In this document: in pieces, positions 23,517-36,846 of the stretch | Layout of the letters: every line of letters begins with the position of its first letter | How positions within the stretch are numbered: position 1 is the stretch's first letter | Assembly: GCA_964057225.1 (NCBI GenBank) | Contig: OZ059896.1 | Span: 5,828,001 to 5,892,000 of the forward strand | Length of the DNA stretch: 64,000 nucleotides | Direction: 5' to 3' | Source: Auanema rhodensis | Taxonomy: Eukaryota; Nematoda; Chromadorea; Rhabditida; Rhabditidae | The notes under the pieces: generated by a model | Databases searched by the model: none | Seen by the model: the letters and a program-made list of their open reading frames with translations, nothing else | Told to the model about the DNA's origin: nothing | Made by a program: the position numbers and the translations under genes

Positions 23517-26500
23517 AGAATAATTTAGCAAAAAGTAGATGTTTTTAGATTCCTTTTCTCAAGGCAAAAACGATGGACAATGTTATTCAACGAAAAAATT
23601 GATTCTTCAAGGTGAAAATCGAGGATATAGGTGTGAACTTATATCAGTTGATATCTCGGTGCATTTTTAAGCTAGCGCAAATCTGATAACACAGATCGAC
23701 GCAGCTTAAAAATCCGCATCGAATGCACTATACTACATTGAGAAACGCTTAATACAAAAATTAGTTATGATCGTTTGAAAAATGATGCATTAGTGTATGT
23801 TGAGTTTCCATGTACACTCAAAATTGCTTCCAAAAACATTTTGACAAAAATTTTTTCGAAAAATTTCAGAATAATTTAGCAAAAAGTAGATGTTTTTAGA
23901 TTCCTTTTTTCAAGGCAAAAATGATGGACAATGTCATTCAACGAAAAAATTAATTCTTCAGGGTGAAAATCGAGGATATAGGTGTGAACTTATATCAGTT
24001 GATATCTCGGTGCATTTTTAAGCTAGCGCAAATCTGATAACACAGATCGACGCAGCTTAAAAATCCGCATCGAATGCACTATACTACATTGAGAAACGCT
24101 TAATACAAAAATTAGTTATGATCGTTTGAAAAATGATGCATTAGTGTATGTTGAGTTTCCATGTACACTCAAAATTGCTTCCAAAAACATTTTGACAAAA
24201 ATTTTTTCGAAAAATTTCAGAATAATTTAGCAAAAAGTAGATGTTTTTAGATTCCTTTTTTCAAGGCAAAAACGATAGACAATGTTATTCAACGAAAAAA
24301 TTAATTCTTCAGGGTGAAAATCGAGGATATAAGTGTGAACTTATATCAGTTGATATCTCGGTGCATTTTCAAGCTAGCGCAAATCTGATAACACAGATCG
24401 ACGCAGCTTAAAAATCCGCATCGAATGCACTATACTACATTGAGAAACGCTTAATACAAAAATTAGTTATGATCGTTTGAAAAATGATGCATTAGTGTAT
24501 GTTGAGTTTCCATGTACACTCAAAATTGCTTCCAAAAACATTTTGACAAAAATTTTTTCGAAAAATTTCAGAATAATTTAGCAAAAAGTAGATGTTTTTA
24601 GATTCCTTTTTTCAAGGCAAAAACGATGGACAATGTTATTCAACGAAAAAATTAATTCTTCAGGGTGAAAATCGAGGATATAGGTGTGAACTTATATCAG
24701 TTGATATCTCGGTGCATTTTTAAGCTAGCGCAAATCTGATAACACAGATCGACGCAGCTTAAAAATCCGCATCGAATGCACTATACTACATTGAGAAACG
24801 CTTAATACAAAAATTAGTTATGATCGTTTGAAAAATGATGCATTAGTGTATGTTGAGTTTCCATGTACACTCAAAATTGCTTCCAAAAACATTTTGACAA
24901 AAATTTTTTCGAAAAATTTCAGAATAATTTAGCAAAAAGTAGATGTTTTTAGATTCCTTTTTTCAAGGCAAAAACGATGGACAATGTCATTCAACGAAAA
25001 AATTAATTCTTCAGGGTGAAAATCGAGGATATAGGTGTGAACTTATATCAGTTGATATCTCGGTGCATTTTTAAGCTAGCGCAAATCTGATAACACAGAT
25101 CGACGCAGCTTAAAAATCCGCATCGAATGCACTATACTACATTGAGAAACGCTTAATACAAAAATTAGTTATGATCGTTTGAAAAATGATGCATTAGTGT
25201 ATGTTGAGTTTCCATGTACACTCAAAATTGCTTCCAAAAACATTTTGACAAAAATTTTTTCGAAAAATTTCAGAATAATTTAGCAAAAAGTAGATGTTTT
25301 TAGATTCCTTTTTTCAAGGCAAAAACGATAGACAATGTTATTCAACGAAAAAATTAATTCTTCAGGGTGAAAATCGAGGATATAAGTGTGAACTTATATC
25401 AGTTGATATCTCGGTGCATTTTTAAGCTAGCGCAAATCTGATAACACAGATCGACGCAGCTTAAAAATCCGCATCGAATGCACTATACTACATTGAGAAA
25501 CGCTTAATACAAAAATTAGTTATGATCGTTTGAAAAATGATTCATTAGTGTATGTTGAGTTTCCATGTACACTCAAAATTGCTTCCAAAAACATTTTGAC
25601 AAAAATTTTTTCGAAAAATTTCAGAATAATTTAGCAAAAAGTAGATGTTTTTAGATTCCTTTTTTCAAGGCAAAAACGATGGACAATGTCATTCAACGAA
25701 AAAATTAATTCTTCAGGGTGAAAATCGAGGATATAGGTGTGAACTTATATCAGTTGATATCTCGGTGCATTTTCAAGCTAGCGCAAATCTGATAACACAG
25801 ATCGACGCAGCTTAAAAATCCGCATCGAATGCACTATACTACATTGAGAAACGCTTAATACAAAAATTAGTTATGATCGTTTGAAAAATGATGCATTAGT
25901 GTATGTTGAGTTTCCATGTACACTCAAAATTGCTTCCAAAAACATTTTGACAAAAATTTTTTCGAAAAATTTCAGAATAATTTAGCAAAAAGTAGATGTT
26001 TTTAGATTCCTTTTTTCAAGGCAAAAACGATGGACAATGTCATTCAACGAAAAAATTAATTCTTCAGGGTGAAAATCGAGGATATAGGTGTGAACTTATA
26101 TCAGTTGATATCTCGGTGCATTTTCAAGCTAGCGCAAATCTGATAACACAGATCGACGCAGCTTAAAAATCCGCATCGAATGCACTATACTACATTGAGA
26201 AACGCTTAATACAAAAATTAGTTATGATCGTTTGAAAAATGATGCATTAGTGTATGTTGAGTTTCCATGTACACTCAAAATTGCTTCCAAAAACATTTTG
26301 ACAAAAATTTTTTCGAAAAATTTCAGAATAATTTAGCAAAAAGTAGATGTTTTTAGATTCCTTTTTTCAAGGCAAAAACGATGGACAATGTCATTCAACG
26401 AAAAAATTAATTCTTCAGGGTGAAAATCGAGGATATAGGTGTGAACTTATATCAGTTGATATCTCGGTGCATTTTCAAGCTAGCGCAAATCTGATAACAC

Positions 26501-26675
26501 AGATCGACGCAGCTTAAAAATCCGCATCGAATGCACTATACTACATTGAGAAAAGCTAAATACAAAAATTAGTTATGATCGTTTGAAAAATGATGCATTA
26601 GTGTATGTTGAGTTTCCATGTACACTCAAAATTGCTTCCAAAAACATTTTGACAAAAATTTTTTCGAAAAATTTC

Positions 26676-28781
26676 AGAATAATTTAGCAAAAAGTAGTTG
26701 TTTTTAGATTCCTTTTTTCAAGGCAAAAACGATGGACAATGTCATTCAACGAAAAAATTAATTCTTCAGGGTGAAAATCGAGGATATAAGTGTGAACTTA
26801 TATCAGTTGATATCTCGGTGCATTTTCAAGCTAGCGCAAATCTGATAACACAGATCGACGCAGCTTAAAAATCCGCATCGAATGCACTATACTACATTAA
26901 GAAACGCTTAATACAAAAATTAGTTATGATCGTTTGAAAAATGATGCATTAGTGTATGTTGAGTTTCCATGTACACTCAAAATTGCTTCCAAAAACATTT
27001 TGACAAAAATTTTTTCGAAAAATTTCAGAATAATTTAGCAAAAAGTAGATGTTTTTAGATTCCTTTTTTCAAGGCAAAAACGATGGACAATGCCATTCAA
27101 CGAAAAAATTAATTCTTCAGGGTGAAAATCGAGGATATAGGTGTGAACTTATATCAGTTGATATCTCGGTGCATTTTTAAGCTAGCGGAAATCTGATAAC
27201 ACAGATCGACGCAGCTTAAAAATCCGCATCGAATGCACTATACTACATTGAGAAACGCTTAATACAAAAATTAGTTATGATCGTTTGAAAAATGATGCAT
27301 TAGTGTATGTTGAGTTTCCATGTACACTCAAAATTGCTTCCAAAAACATTTTGACAAAAATTTTTTCGAAAAATTTCAGAATAATTTAGCAAAAAGTAGA
27401 TGTTTTTAGATTTCTTTTTTCAAGGCAAAAACGATGGACAATGTTATTCAACGAAAAAATTAATTCTTCAGGGTGAAAATCGAGGATATAAGTGTGAACT
27501 TATATCAGTTGATATCTCGGTGCATTTTTAAGCTAGCGCAAATCTGATAACACAGATCGACGCAGCTTAAAAATCCGCATCGATTGCACTATACTACATT
27601 GAGAAACGCTTAATACAAAAATTAGTTATGATCGTTTGGAAAATGATGCATTAGTGTATGTTGAGTTTCCATGTACACTCAAAATTTCTTCCAAAAACAT
27701 TTTGACAAAAATTTTTTCGAAAAATTTCAAAATAATTTAGCAAAAAGTAGATGTTTTTAGATTCCTTTTTTCAAGGCAAAAACGATGGACAATGTTATTC
27801 AACGAAAAAATTAATTCTTCAGGGTGAAAATCGAGGATATAAGTGTGAACTTATATCAGTTGATATCTCGGTGCATTTTTAAGCTAGCGCAAATCTGATA
27901 ACACAGATCGACGCAGCTTAAAAATCCGCATCGAATGCACTATACTACATTGAGAAACGCTTAATACAAAAATTAGTTATGATCGTTTGAAAAATGATGC
28001 ATTAGTGTATGTTGAGTTTCCATGTACACTCAAAATTGCTTCCAAAAACTTTTTGACAAAAATTTTTTCGAAAAATTTCAAAATAATTTAGCAAAAAGTA
28101 GATGTTTTTAGATTCCTTTTTTCAAGGCAAAAACGATGGACAATGTTATTCAACGAAAAAATTAATTCTTCAGGGTGAAAATCGAGGATATAGGTGTGAA
28201 CTTATATCAGTTGATATCTCGGTGCATTTTCAAGCTAGCGCAAATCTGATAGTACAGATCGACGCAGCTTAAAAATCCGCATCGAATGCACTATACTACA
28301 TTGAGAAACGCTTAATACAAAAATTAGTTATGATCGTTTGAAAAATGATGCATTAGTGTATGTTGGGTTTCCATGTACACTCAACATTGCTTCCAAAAAC
28401 ATTTTGACAAAAATTTTTTCGAAAAATTTCAAAATAATTTAGCAAAAAGTAGATGTTTTTAGATTTCTTTTTTCAAGGCAAAAACGATGGACAATGTTAT
28501 TCAACGAAAAAATTAATTCTTCAGGGTGAAAATCGAGGATATAGGTGTGAACTTATATCAGTTGATTTCTCGGTGCATTTTCAAGCTAGCGCAAATCTGA
28601 TAACACAGATCGACGCAGCTTAAAAATCCGCATCGAATGCACTATACTACATTGAGAAACGCTTAATACAAAAATTAGTTATGATCGTTTGAAAAATGAT
28701 GCCTTAGTGTATGTTGAGTTTCCATGTACACTCAAAATTGCTTCCAAAAACATTTTGACAAAAATTTTTTCGAAAAATTTC
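26676..28781 (+). repeat. Six-unit block, copy 1 (units 76-81), duplicated 4,914 bp away
   Basis: Order: b with GTAGTTG, A114 and A224; gC; x; f; h; j. Two rare marks, GTAGTTG (26694) and GATGCCTTAG (C at 28702 area), both recur exactly 14 units later, at 31608 and 33615. Two rare variants held in the same register six units apart show one segmental duplication rather than independent mutation. The unit before each copy (75 and 89) also shares A230/A234, so the duplication may start slightly earlier. Confidence 0.85.
27378..28781 (+). repeat. Tetramer x-f-h-j, copy 1 (units 78-81)
   Basis: First full instance of the four-unit higher-order repeat. Order: x (T36, A114, T207, G262, T310), f (A2, A114, T152), h (A2, C152, GT173-174, G287, C306), j (A2, T36, T137, C152). 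The order recurs at 32292, 33696, 36504, 40341, 43492 and 55401; in the last four the first unit carries the 8-bp deletion. Confidence 0.85.
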
Positions 28782-29834
28782 AGAATAATTTAGCAAAAAG
28801 TAGATGTTTTTAGATTTCTTTTTTCAAGGCAAAAACGATGGACAATGTTATTCAACGAAAAAATTAATTCTTCAGGGTGAAAATCGAGGATATAAGTGTG
28901 AACTTATATCAGTTGATATCTCGGTGCATTTTTAAGCTAGCGCAAATCTGATAACACAGATCGACGCAGCTTAAAAATCCGCATCGTTTGCACTATACTA
29001 CATTGAGAAAAGCTAAATACAAAAATTAGTTATGATCGTTTGGAAAATGATGCATTAGTGTATGTTGAGTTTCCATGTACACTCAAAATTTCTTCCAAAA
29101 ACATTTTGACAAAAATTTTTTCGAAAAATTTCAAAATAATTTAGCAAAAAGTAGATGTTTTTAGATTTCTTTTTTCAAGGCAAAAACGATGGACAATGTT
29201 ATTCAACGAAAAAATTAATTCTTCAGGGTGAAAATCGAGGATATAAGTGTGAACTTATATCAGTTGATATCTCGGTGCATTTTTAAGCTAGCGCAAATCT
29301 GATAACACAGATCGACGCAGCTTAAAAATCCGCATCGAATGCACTATACTACATTGAGAAACGCTTAATACAAAAATTAGTTATGATCGTTTGAAAAATG
29401 ATGCATTAGTGTATGTTGAGTTTCCATGTACACTCAAAATTGCTTCCAAAAACATTTTGACAAAAATTTTTTCGAAAAATTTCAAAATAATTTAGCAAAA
29501 AGTAGATGTTTTTAGATTCCTTTTTTCAAGGCAAAAACGATGGACAATGTTATTCAACGAAAAAATTAATTCTTCAGGGTGAAAATCGAGGATATAGGTG
29601 TGAACTTATATCAGTTGATATCTCGGTGCATTTTCAAGCTAGCGCAAATCTGATAGTACAGATCGACGCAGCTTAAAAATCCGCATCGAATGCACTATAC
29701 TACATTGAGAAACGCTTAATACAAAAATTAGTTATGATCGTTTGAAAAATGATGCATTAGTGTATGTTGGGTTTCCATGTACACTCAACATTGCTTCCAA
29801 AAACATTTTGACAAAAATTTTTTCGAAAAATTTC
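28782..29834 (+). repeat. Tetramer x-f-h, copy 2, lacking j (units 82-84)
   Basis: Directly follows copy 1 at 1,404-bp spacing. The j unit is missing: unit 85 is a second h-like unit that has G2, C68 and GT173-174. The x unit has a private double change giving CGTTTGC in place of CGATTGC. Confidence 0.75.
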
Positions 29835-31589
29835 AGAATAATTTAGCAAAAAGTAGATGTTTTTAGATTCCTTTTTTCAAGGCAAAAACGATGGACAATG
29901 TCATTCAACGAAAAAATTAATTCTTCAGGGTGAAAATCGAGGATATAGGTGTGAACTTATATCAGTTGATATCTCGGTGCATTTTCAAGCTAGCGCAAAT
30001 CTGATAGTACAGATCGACGCAGCTTAAAAATCCGCATCGAATGCACTATACTACATTGAGAAACGCTTAATACAAAAATTAGTTATGATCGTTTGAAAAA
30101 TGATGCATTAGTGTATGTTGGGTTTCCATGTACACTCAACATTGCTTCCAAAAACATTTTGACAAAAATTTTTTCGAAAAATTTCAGAATAATTTAGCAA
30201 AAAGTAGATGTTTTTAGATTCCTTTTTTCAAGGCAAAAACGATGGACAATGTCATTCAACGAAAAAATTAATTCTTCAGGGTGAAAATCGAGGATATAGG
30301 TGTGAACTTATATCAGTTGATATCTCGGTGCATTTTCAAGCTAGCGCAAATCTGATAACACAGATCGACGCAGCTTAAAAATCCGCATCGAATGCACTAT
30401 ACTACATTGAGAAACGCTTAATACAAAAATTAGTTATGATCGTTTGAAAAATGATGCATTAGTGTATGTTGAGTTTCCATGTACACTCAAAATTGCTTCC
30501 AAAAACATTTTGACAAAAATTTTTTCGAAAAATTTCAGAATAATTTAGCAAAAAGTAGATGTTTTTAGATTCCTTTTTTCAAGGCAAAAACGATAGACAA
30601 TGTTATTCAACGAAAAAATTAATTCTTCAGGGTGAAAATCGAGGATATAAGTGTGAACTTATATCAGTTGATATCTCGGTGCATTTTTAAGCTAGCGCAA
30701 ATCTGATAACACAGATCGACGCAGCTTAAAAATCCGCATCGAATGCACTATACTACATTGAGAAACGCTTAATACAAAAATTAGTTATGATCGTTTGAAA
30801 AATGATGCATTAGTGTATGTTGAGTTTCCATGTACACTCAAAATTGCTTCCAAAAACATTTTGACAAAAATTTTTTCGAAAAATTTCAGAATAATTTAGC
30901 AAAAAGTAGATGTTTTTAGATTCCTTTTTTCAAGGCAAAAACGATGGACAATGTCATTCAACGAAAAAATTAATTCTTCAGGGTGAAAATCGAGGATATA
31001 GGTGTGAACTTATATCAGTTGATATCTCGGTGCATTTTCAAGCTAGCGCAAATCTGATAACACAGATCGACGCAGCTTAAAAATCCGCATCGAATGCACT
31101 ATACTACATTGAGAAACGCTTAATACAAAAATTAGTTATGATCGTTTGAAAAATGATGCATTAGTGTATGTTGAGTTTCCATGTACACTCAAAATTGCTT
31201 CCAAAAACATTTTGACAAAAATTTTTTCGAAAAATTTCAGAATAATTTAGCAAAAAGTAGATGTTTTTAGATTCCTTTTTTCAAGGCAAAAACGATAGAC
31301 AATGTTATTCAACGAAAAAATTAATTCTTCAGGGTGAAAATCGAGGATATAAGTGTGAACTTATATCAGTTGATATCTCGGTGCATTTTTAAGCTAGCGC
31401 AAATCTGATAACACAGATCGACGCAGCTTAAAAATCCGCATCGAATGCACTATACTACATTGAGAAAAGCTAAATACAAAAATTAGTTATGATCGTTTGA
31501 AAAATGATGCATTAGTGTATGTTGAGTTTCCATGTACACTCAAAATTGCTTCCAAAAACATTTTGACAAAAATTTTTTCGAAAAATTTC

Positions 31590-33695
31590 AGAATAATTTA
31601 GCAAAAAGTAGTTGTTTTTAGATTCCTTTTTTCAAGGCAAAAACGATGGACAATGTCATTCAACGAAAAAATTAATTCTTCAGGGTGAAAATCGAGGATA
31701 TAAGTGTGAACTTATATCAGTTGATATCTCGGTGCATTTTCAAGCTAGCGCAAATCTGATAACACAGATCGACGCAGCTTAAAAATCCGCATCGAATGCA
31801 CTATACTACATTAAGAAACGCTTAATACAAAAATTAGTTATGATCGTTTGAAAAATGATGCATTAGTGTATGTTGAGTTTCCATGTACACTCAAAATTGC
31901 TTCCAAAAACATTTTGACAAAAATTTTTTCGAAAAATTTCAGAATAATTTAGCAAAAAGTAGATGTTTTTAGATTCCTTTTTTCAAGGCAAAAACGATGG
32001 ACAATGCCATTCAACGAAAAAATTAATTCTTCAGGGTGAAAATCGAGGATATAGGTGTGAACTTATATCAGTTGATATCTCGGTGCATTTTTAAGCTAGC
32101 GGAAATCTGATAACACAGATCGACGCAGCTTAAAAATCCGCATCGAATGCACTATACTACATTGAGAAACGCTTAATACAAAAATTAGTTATGATCGTTT
32201 GAAAAATGATGCATTAGTGTATGTTGGGTTTCCATGTACACTCAAAATTGCTTCCAAAAACATTTTGACAAAAATTTTTTCGAAAAATTTCAGAATAATT
32301 TAGCAAAAAGTAGATGTTTTTAGATTTCTTTTTTCAAGGCAAAAACGATGGACAATGTTATTCAACGAAAAAATTAATTCTTCAGGGTGAAAATCGAGGA
32401 TATAAGTGTGAACTTATATCAGTTGATATCTCGGTGCATTTTTAAGCTAGCGCAAATCTGATAACACAGATCGACGCAGCTTAAAAATCCGCATCGATTG
32501 CACTATACTACATTGAGAAAAGCTAAATACAAAAATTAGTTATGATCGTTTGGAAAATGATGCATTAGTGTATGTTGAGTTTCCATGTACACTCAAAATT
32601 TCTTCCAAAAACATTTTGACAAAAATTTTTTCGAAAAATTTCAAAATAATTTAGCAAAAAGTAGATGTTTTTAGATTTCTTTTTTCAAGGCAAAAACGAT
32701 GGACAATGTTATTCAACGAAAAAATTAATTCTTCAGGGTGAAAATCGAGGATATAAGTGTGAACTTATATCAGTTGATATCTCGGTGCATTTTTAAGCTA
32801 GCGCAAATCTGATAACACAGATCGACGCAGCTTAAAAATCCGCATCGAATGCACTATACTACATTGAGAAACGCTTAATACAAAAATTAGTTATGATCGT
32901 TTGAAAAATGATGCATTAGTGTATGTTGAGTTTCCATGTACACTCAAAATTGCTTCCAAAAACATTTTGACAAAAATTTTTTCGAAAAATTTCAAAATAA
33001 TTTAGCAAAAAGTAGATGTTTTTAGATTCCTTTTTTCAAGGCAAAAACGATGGACAATGTTATTCAACGAAAAAATTAATTCTTCAGGGTGAAAATCGAG
33101 GATATAGGTGTGAACTTATATCAGTTGATATCTCGGTGCATTTTCAAGCTAGCGCAAATCTGATAGTACAGATCGACGCAGCTTAAAAATCCGCATCGAA
33201 TGCACTATACTACATTGAGAAACGCTTAATACAAAAATTAGTTATGATCGTTTGAAAAATGATGCATTAGTGTATGTTGGGTTTCCATGTACACTCAACA
33301 TTGCTTCCAAAAACATTTTGACAAAAATTTTTTCGAAAAATTTCAAAATAATTTAGCAAAAAGTAGATGTTTTTAGATTTCTTTTTTCAAGGCAAAAACG
33401 ATGGACAATGTTATTCAACGAAAAAATTAATTCTTCAGGGTGAAAATCGAGGATATAGGTGTGAACTTATATCAGTTGATTTCTCGGTGCATTTTCAAGC
33501 TAGCGCAAATCTGATAACACAGATCGACGCAGCTTAAAAATCCGCATCGAATGCACTATACTACATTGAGAAACGCTTAATACAAAAATTAGTTATGATC
33601 GTTTGAAAAATGATGCCTTAGTGTATGTTGAGTTTCCATGTACACTCAAAATTGCTTCCAAAAACATTTTGACAAAAATTTTTTCGAAAAATTTC
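31590..33695 (+). repeat. Six-unit block, copy 2 (units 90-95)
   Basis: Copy of 26676-28781. Differences: unit 91 has G287 with A306 where unit 77 has A287; unit 92 carries A230/A234 where unit 78 carries C230/T234; unit 79's private TTTTTG change is absent from unit 93. These few differences across 2.1 kb indicate later exchange with neighbouring units. Confidence 0.85.
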
Positions 33696-35099
33696 AGAAT
33701 AATTTAGCAAAAAGTAGATGTTTTTAGATTCCTTTTTTCAAGGCAAAAACGATGGACAATGTCATTCAACGAAAAAATTAATTCTTCAGGGTGAAAATCG
33801 AGGATATAGGTGTGAACTTATATCAGTTGATATCTCGGTGCATTTTTAAGCTAGCGCAAATCTGATAACACAGATCGACGCAGCTTAAAAATCCGCATCG
33901 AATGCACTATACTACATTGAGAAAAGCTAAATACAAAAATTAGTTATGATCGTTTGGAAAATGATGCATTAGTGTATGTTGAGTTTCCATGTACACTCAA
34001 AATTTCTTCCAAAAACATTTTGACAAAAATTTTTTCGAAAAATTTCAAAATAATTTAGCAAAAAGTAGATGTTTTTAGATTTCTTTTTTCAAGGCAAAAA
34101 CGATGGACAATGTTATTCAACGAAAAAATTAATTCTTCAGGGTGAAAATCGAGGATATAAGTGTGAACTTATATCAGTTGATATCTCGGTGCATTTTTAA
34201 GCTAGCGCAAATCTGATAACACAGATCGACGCAGCTTAAAAATCCGCATCGAATGCACTATACTACATTGAGAAACGCTTAATACAAAAATTAGTTATGA
34301 TCGTTTGAAAAATGATGCATTAGTGTATGTTGAGTTTCCATGTACACTCAAAATTGCTTCCAAAAACATTTTGACAAAAATTTTTTCGAAAAATTTCAAA
34401 ATAATTTAGCAAAAAGTAGATGTTTTTAGATTCCTTTTTTCAAGGCAAAAACGATGGACAATGTTATTCAACGAAAAAATTAATTCTTCAGGGTGAAAAT
34501 CGAGGATATAGGTGTGAACTTATATCAGTTGATATCTCGGTGCATTTTCAAGCTAGCGCAAATCTGATAGTACAGATCGACGCAGCTTAAAAATCCGCAT
34601 CGAATGCACTATACTACATTAAGAAACGCTTAATACAAAAATTAGTTATGATCGTTTGAAAAATGATGCATTAGTGTATGTTGGGTTTCCATGTACACTC
34701 AACATTGCTTCCAAAAACATTTTGACAAAAATTTTTTCGAAAAATTTCAAAATAATTTAGCAAAAAGTAGATGTTTTTAGATTTCTTTTTTCAAGGCAAA
34801 AACGATGGACAATGTTATTCAACGAAAAAATTAATTCTTCAGGGTGAAAATCGAGGATATAGGTGTGAACTTATATCAGTTGATTTCTCGGTGCATTTTC
34901 AAGCTAGCGCAAATCTGATAACACAGATCGACGCAGCTTAAAAATCCGCATCGAATGCACTATACTACATTGAGAAACGCTTAATACAAAAATTAGTTAT
35001 GATCGTTTGAAAAATGATGCATTAGTGTATGTTGAGTTTCCATGTACACTCAAAATTGCTTCCAAAAACATTTTGACAAAAATTTTTTCGAAAAATTTC
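32292..35099 (+). repeat. Tetramer (x-f-h-j)x2 (units 92-99)
   Basis: Two direct copies, 1,404 bp each. In the second, the x unit (96) is chimeric: its left half is C68, G114, A207 like a c unit, and its right half carries G262 and T310. The h unit of the second copy (98) has gained A224, an allele then kept in the h units at 37198, 41035, 44186 and 45941, so this copy is the closest relative of the zone 4 tetramers. Confidence 0.8.
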
Positions 35100-36503
35100 A
35101 GAATAATTTAGCAAAAAGTAGATGTTTTTAGATTCCTTTTTTCAAGGCAAAAACGATGGACAATGTCATTCAACGAAAAAATTAATTCTTCAGGGTGAAA
35201 ATCGAGGATATAGGTGTGAACTTATATCAGTTGATATCTCGGTGCATTTTCAAGCTAGCGCAAATCTGATAACACAGATCGACGCAGCTTAAAAATCCGC
35301 ATCGAATGCACTATACTACATTGAGAAAAGCTAAATACAAAAATTAGTTATGATCGTTTGAAAAATGATGCATTAGTGTATGTTGAGTTTCCATGTACAC
35401 TCAAAATTGCTTCCAAAAACATTTTGACAAAAATTTTTTCGAAAAATTTCAGAATAATTTAGCAAAAAGTAGATGTTTTTAGATTCCTTTTTTCAAGGCA
35501 AAAACGATGGACAATGTCATTCAACGAAAAAATTAATTCTTCAGGGTGAAAATCGAGGATATAAGTGTGAACTTATATCAGTTGATATCTCGGTGCATTT
35601 TCAAGCTAGCGCAAATCTGATAACACAGATCGACGCAGCTTAAAAATCCGCATCGAATGCACTATACTACATTGAGAAAAGCTAAATACAAAAATTAGTT
35701 ATGATCGTTTGAAAAATGATGCATTAGTGTATGTTGAGTTTCCATGTACACTCAAAATTGCTTCCAAAAACATTTTGACAAAAATTTTTTCGAAAAATTT
35801 CAGAATAATTTAGCAAAAAGTAGATGTTTTTAGATTCCTTTTTTCAAGGCAAAAACGATGGACAATGTTATTCAACGAAAAAATTGATTCTTCAAGGTGA
35901 AAATCGAGGATATAGGTGTGAACTTATATCAGTTGATATCTCGGTGCATTTTTAAGCTAGCGCAAATCTGATAACACAGATCGACGCAGCTTAAAAATCC
36001 GCATCGAATGCACTATACTACATTGAGAAAAGCTAAATACAAAAATTAGTTATGATCGTTTGAAAAATGATGCATTAGTGTATGTTGAGTTTCCATGTAC
36101 ACTCAAAATTGCTTCCAAAAACATTTTGACAAAAATTTTTTCGAAAAATTTCAGAATAATTTAGCAAAAAGTAGATGTTTTTAGATTCCTTTTTTCAAGG
36201 CAAAAACGATGGACAATGTTATTCAACGAAAAAATTGATTCTTCAAGGTGAAAATCGAGGATATAGGTGTGAACTTATATCAGTTGATATCTCGGTGCAT
36301 TTTTAAGCTAGCGCAAATCTGATAACACAGATCGACGCAGCTTAAAAATCCACATCGAATGCACTATACTACATTGAGAAACGCTTAATACAAAAATTAG
36401 TTATGATCGTTTGAAAAATGATGCATTAGTGTATGTTGAGTTTCCATGTACACTCAAAATTGCTTCCAAAAACATTTTGACGAAAATTTTTTCGAAAAAT
36501 TTC

Positions 36504-36846
36504 AGAATAATTTAGCAAAAAGTAGATGTTTTTAGATTCCTTTTTTCAAGGCAAAAACGATGGACAATGTTATTCAACGAAAAAATTAATTCTTCAGGGT
36601 GAAAATCGAGGATATAGGTGTGAACTTTGATATCTCGGTGCAATGTCAAGCTAGCGCAAATCTGATAGTACAGATCGACGCAGCTTAAAAATCCGCATCG
36701 ATTGCACTATACTACATTGAGAAAAGCTAAATACAAAAATTAGTTATGATCATTTGGAAAATGATGCATTAGTGTATGTTGAGTTTCCATGTACACTCAA
36801 AATTTCTTCCAAAAACATTTTGACAAAAATTTTTTCGAAAAATTTC
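36504..36846 (+). repeat. L unit 1 (343 bp), 8-bp deletion
   Basis: Lacks unit positions 125-132, joining GAACTT to TGATATC; one T of ambiguity at the junction. The deletion travels with A148, G150, GT173-174 and T207 in all nine copies. Here A257, G262 and T310 are also present. It is preceded by an a' unit (103) with A200 and GACGAAA. Confidence 0.9.

Larger units (their letters stand above)
12637..24218 (+). repeat. Zone 2: G162/C67 subtype region (units 36-68)
   Basis: Barcode from unit 36: b b g g / gC gC a c g b c g b g / gC gC a c c g b g g bC / b c* g b g g cC a c. All units here carry C230/T234, in contrast to zone 1. The g subtype (GCGGAAATC instead of GCGCAAATC) and the doubled C at 67-68 (ATGCCATT) first appear here. 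A224 is frequent among g units; units 39 and 49 share a further A (TTAAAAAACGC). Unit 61 (c*) has a private CTAGAGC within the dyad that breaks its GCG/CGC step, and unit 67 a private TTTTCTC. Confidence 0.85.
24219..36503 (+). repeat. Zone 3: f*, x, h and j subtypes appear (units 69-103)
   Basis: Barcode from unit 69: f*(C152) e c f* b b b b(A114) gC x f h j x f h h(C68) b f* b f* b(A114) gC x f h j x f h j b b(A114) a a'. The f* units (69, 72, 87, 89) carry GATAGAC at 59 with ATAAGTG at 114. Both C230/T234 and A230/A234 forms occur. The zone introduces A2, T36, T137, GT173-174, G262, G287, C306 and T310, which dominate the remaining array. Private changes include ATGATTCATT in unit 72, AAAACTTTTTG in unit 79 and CGTTTGC in unit 82. 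Confidence 0.85.
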
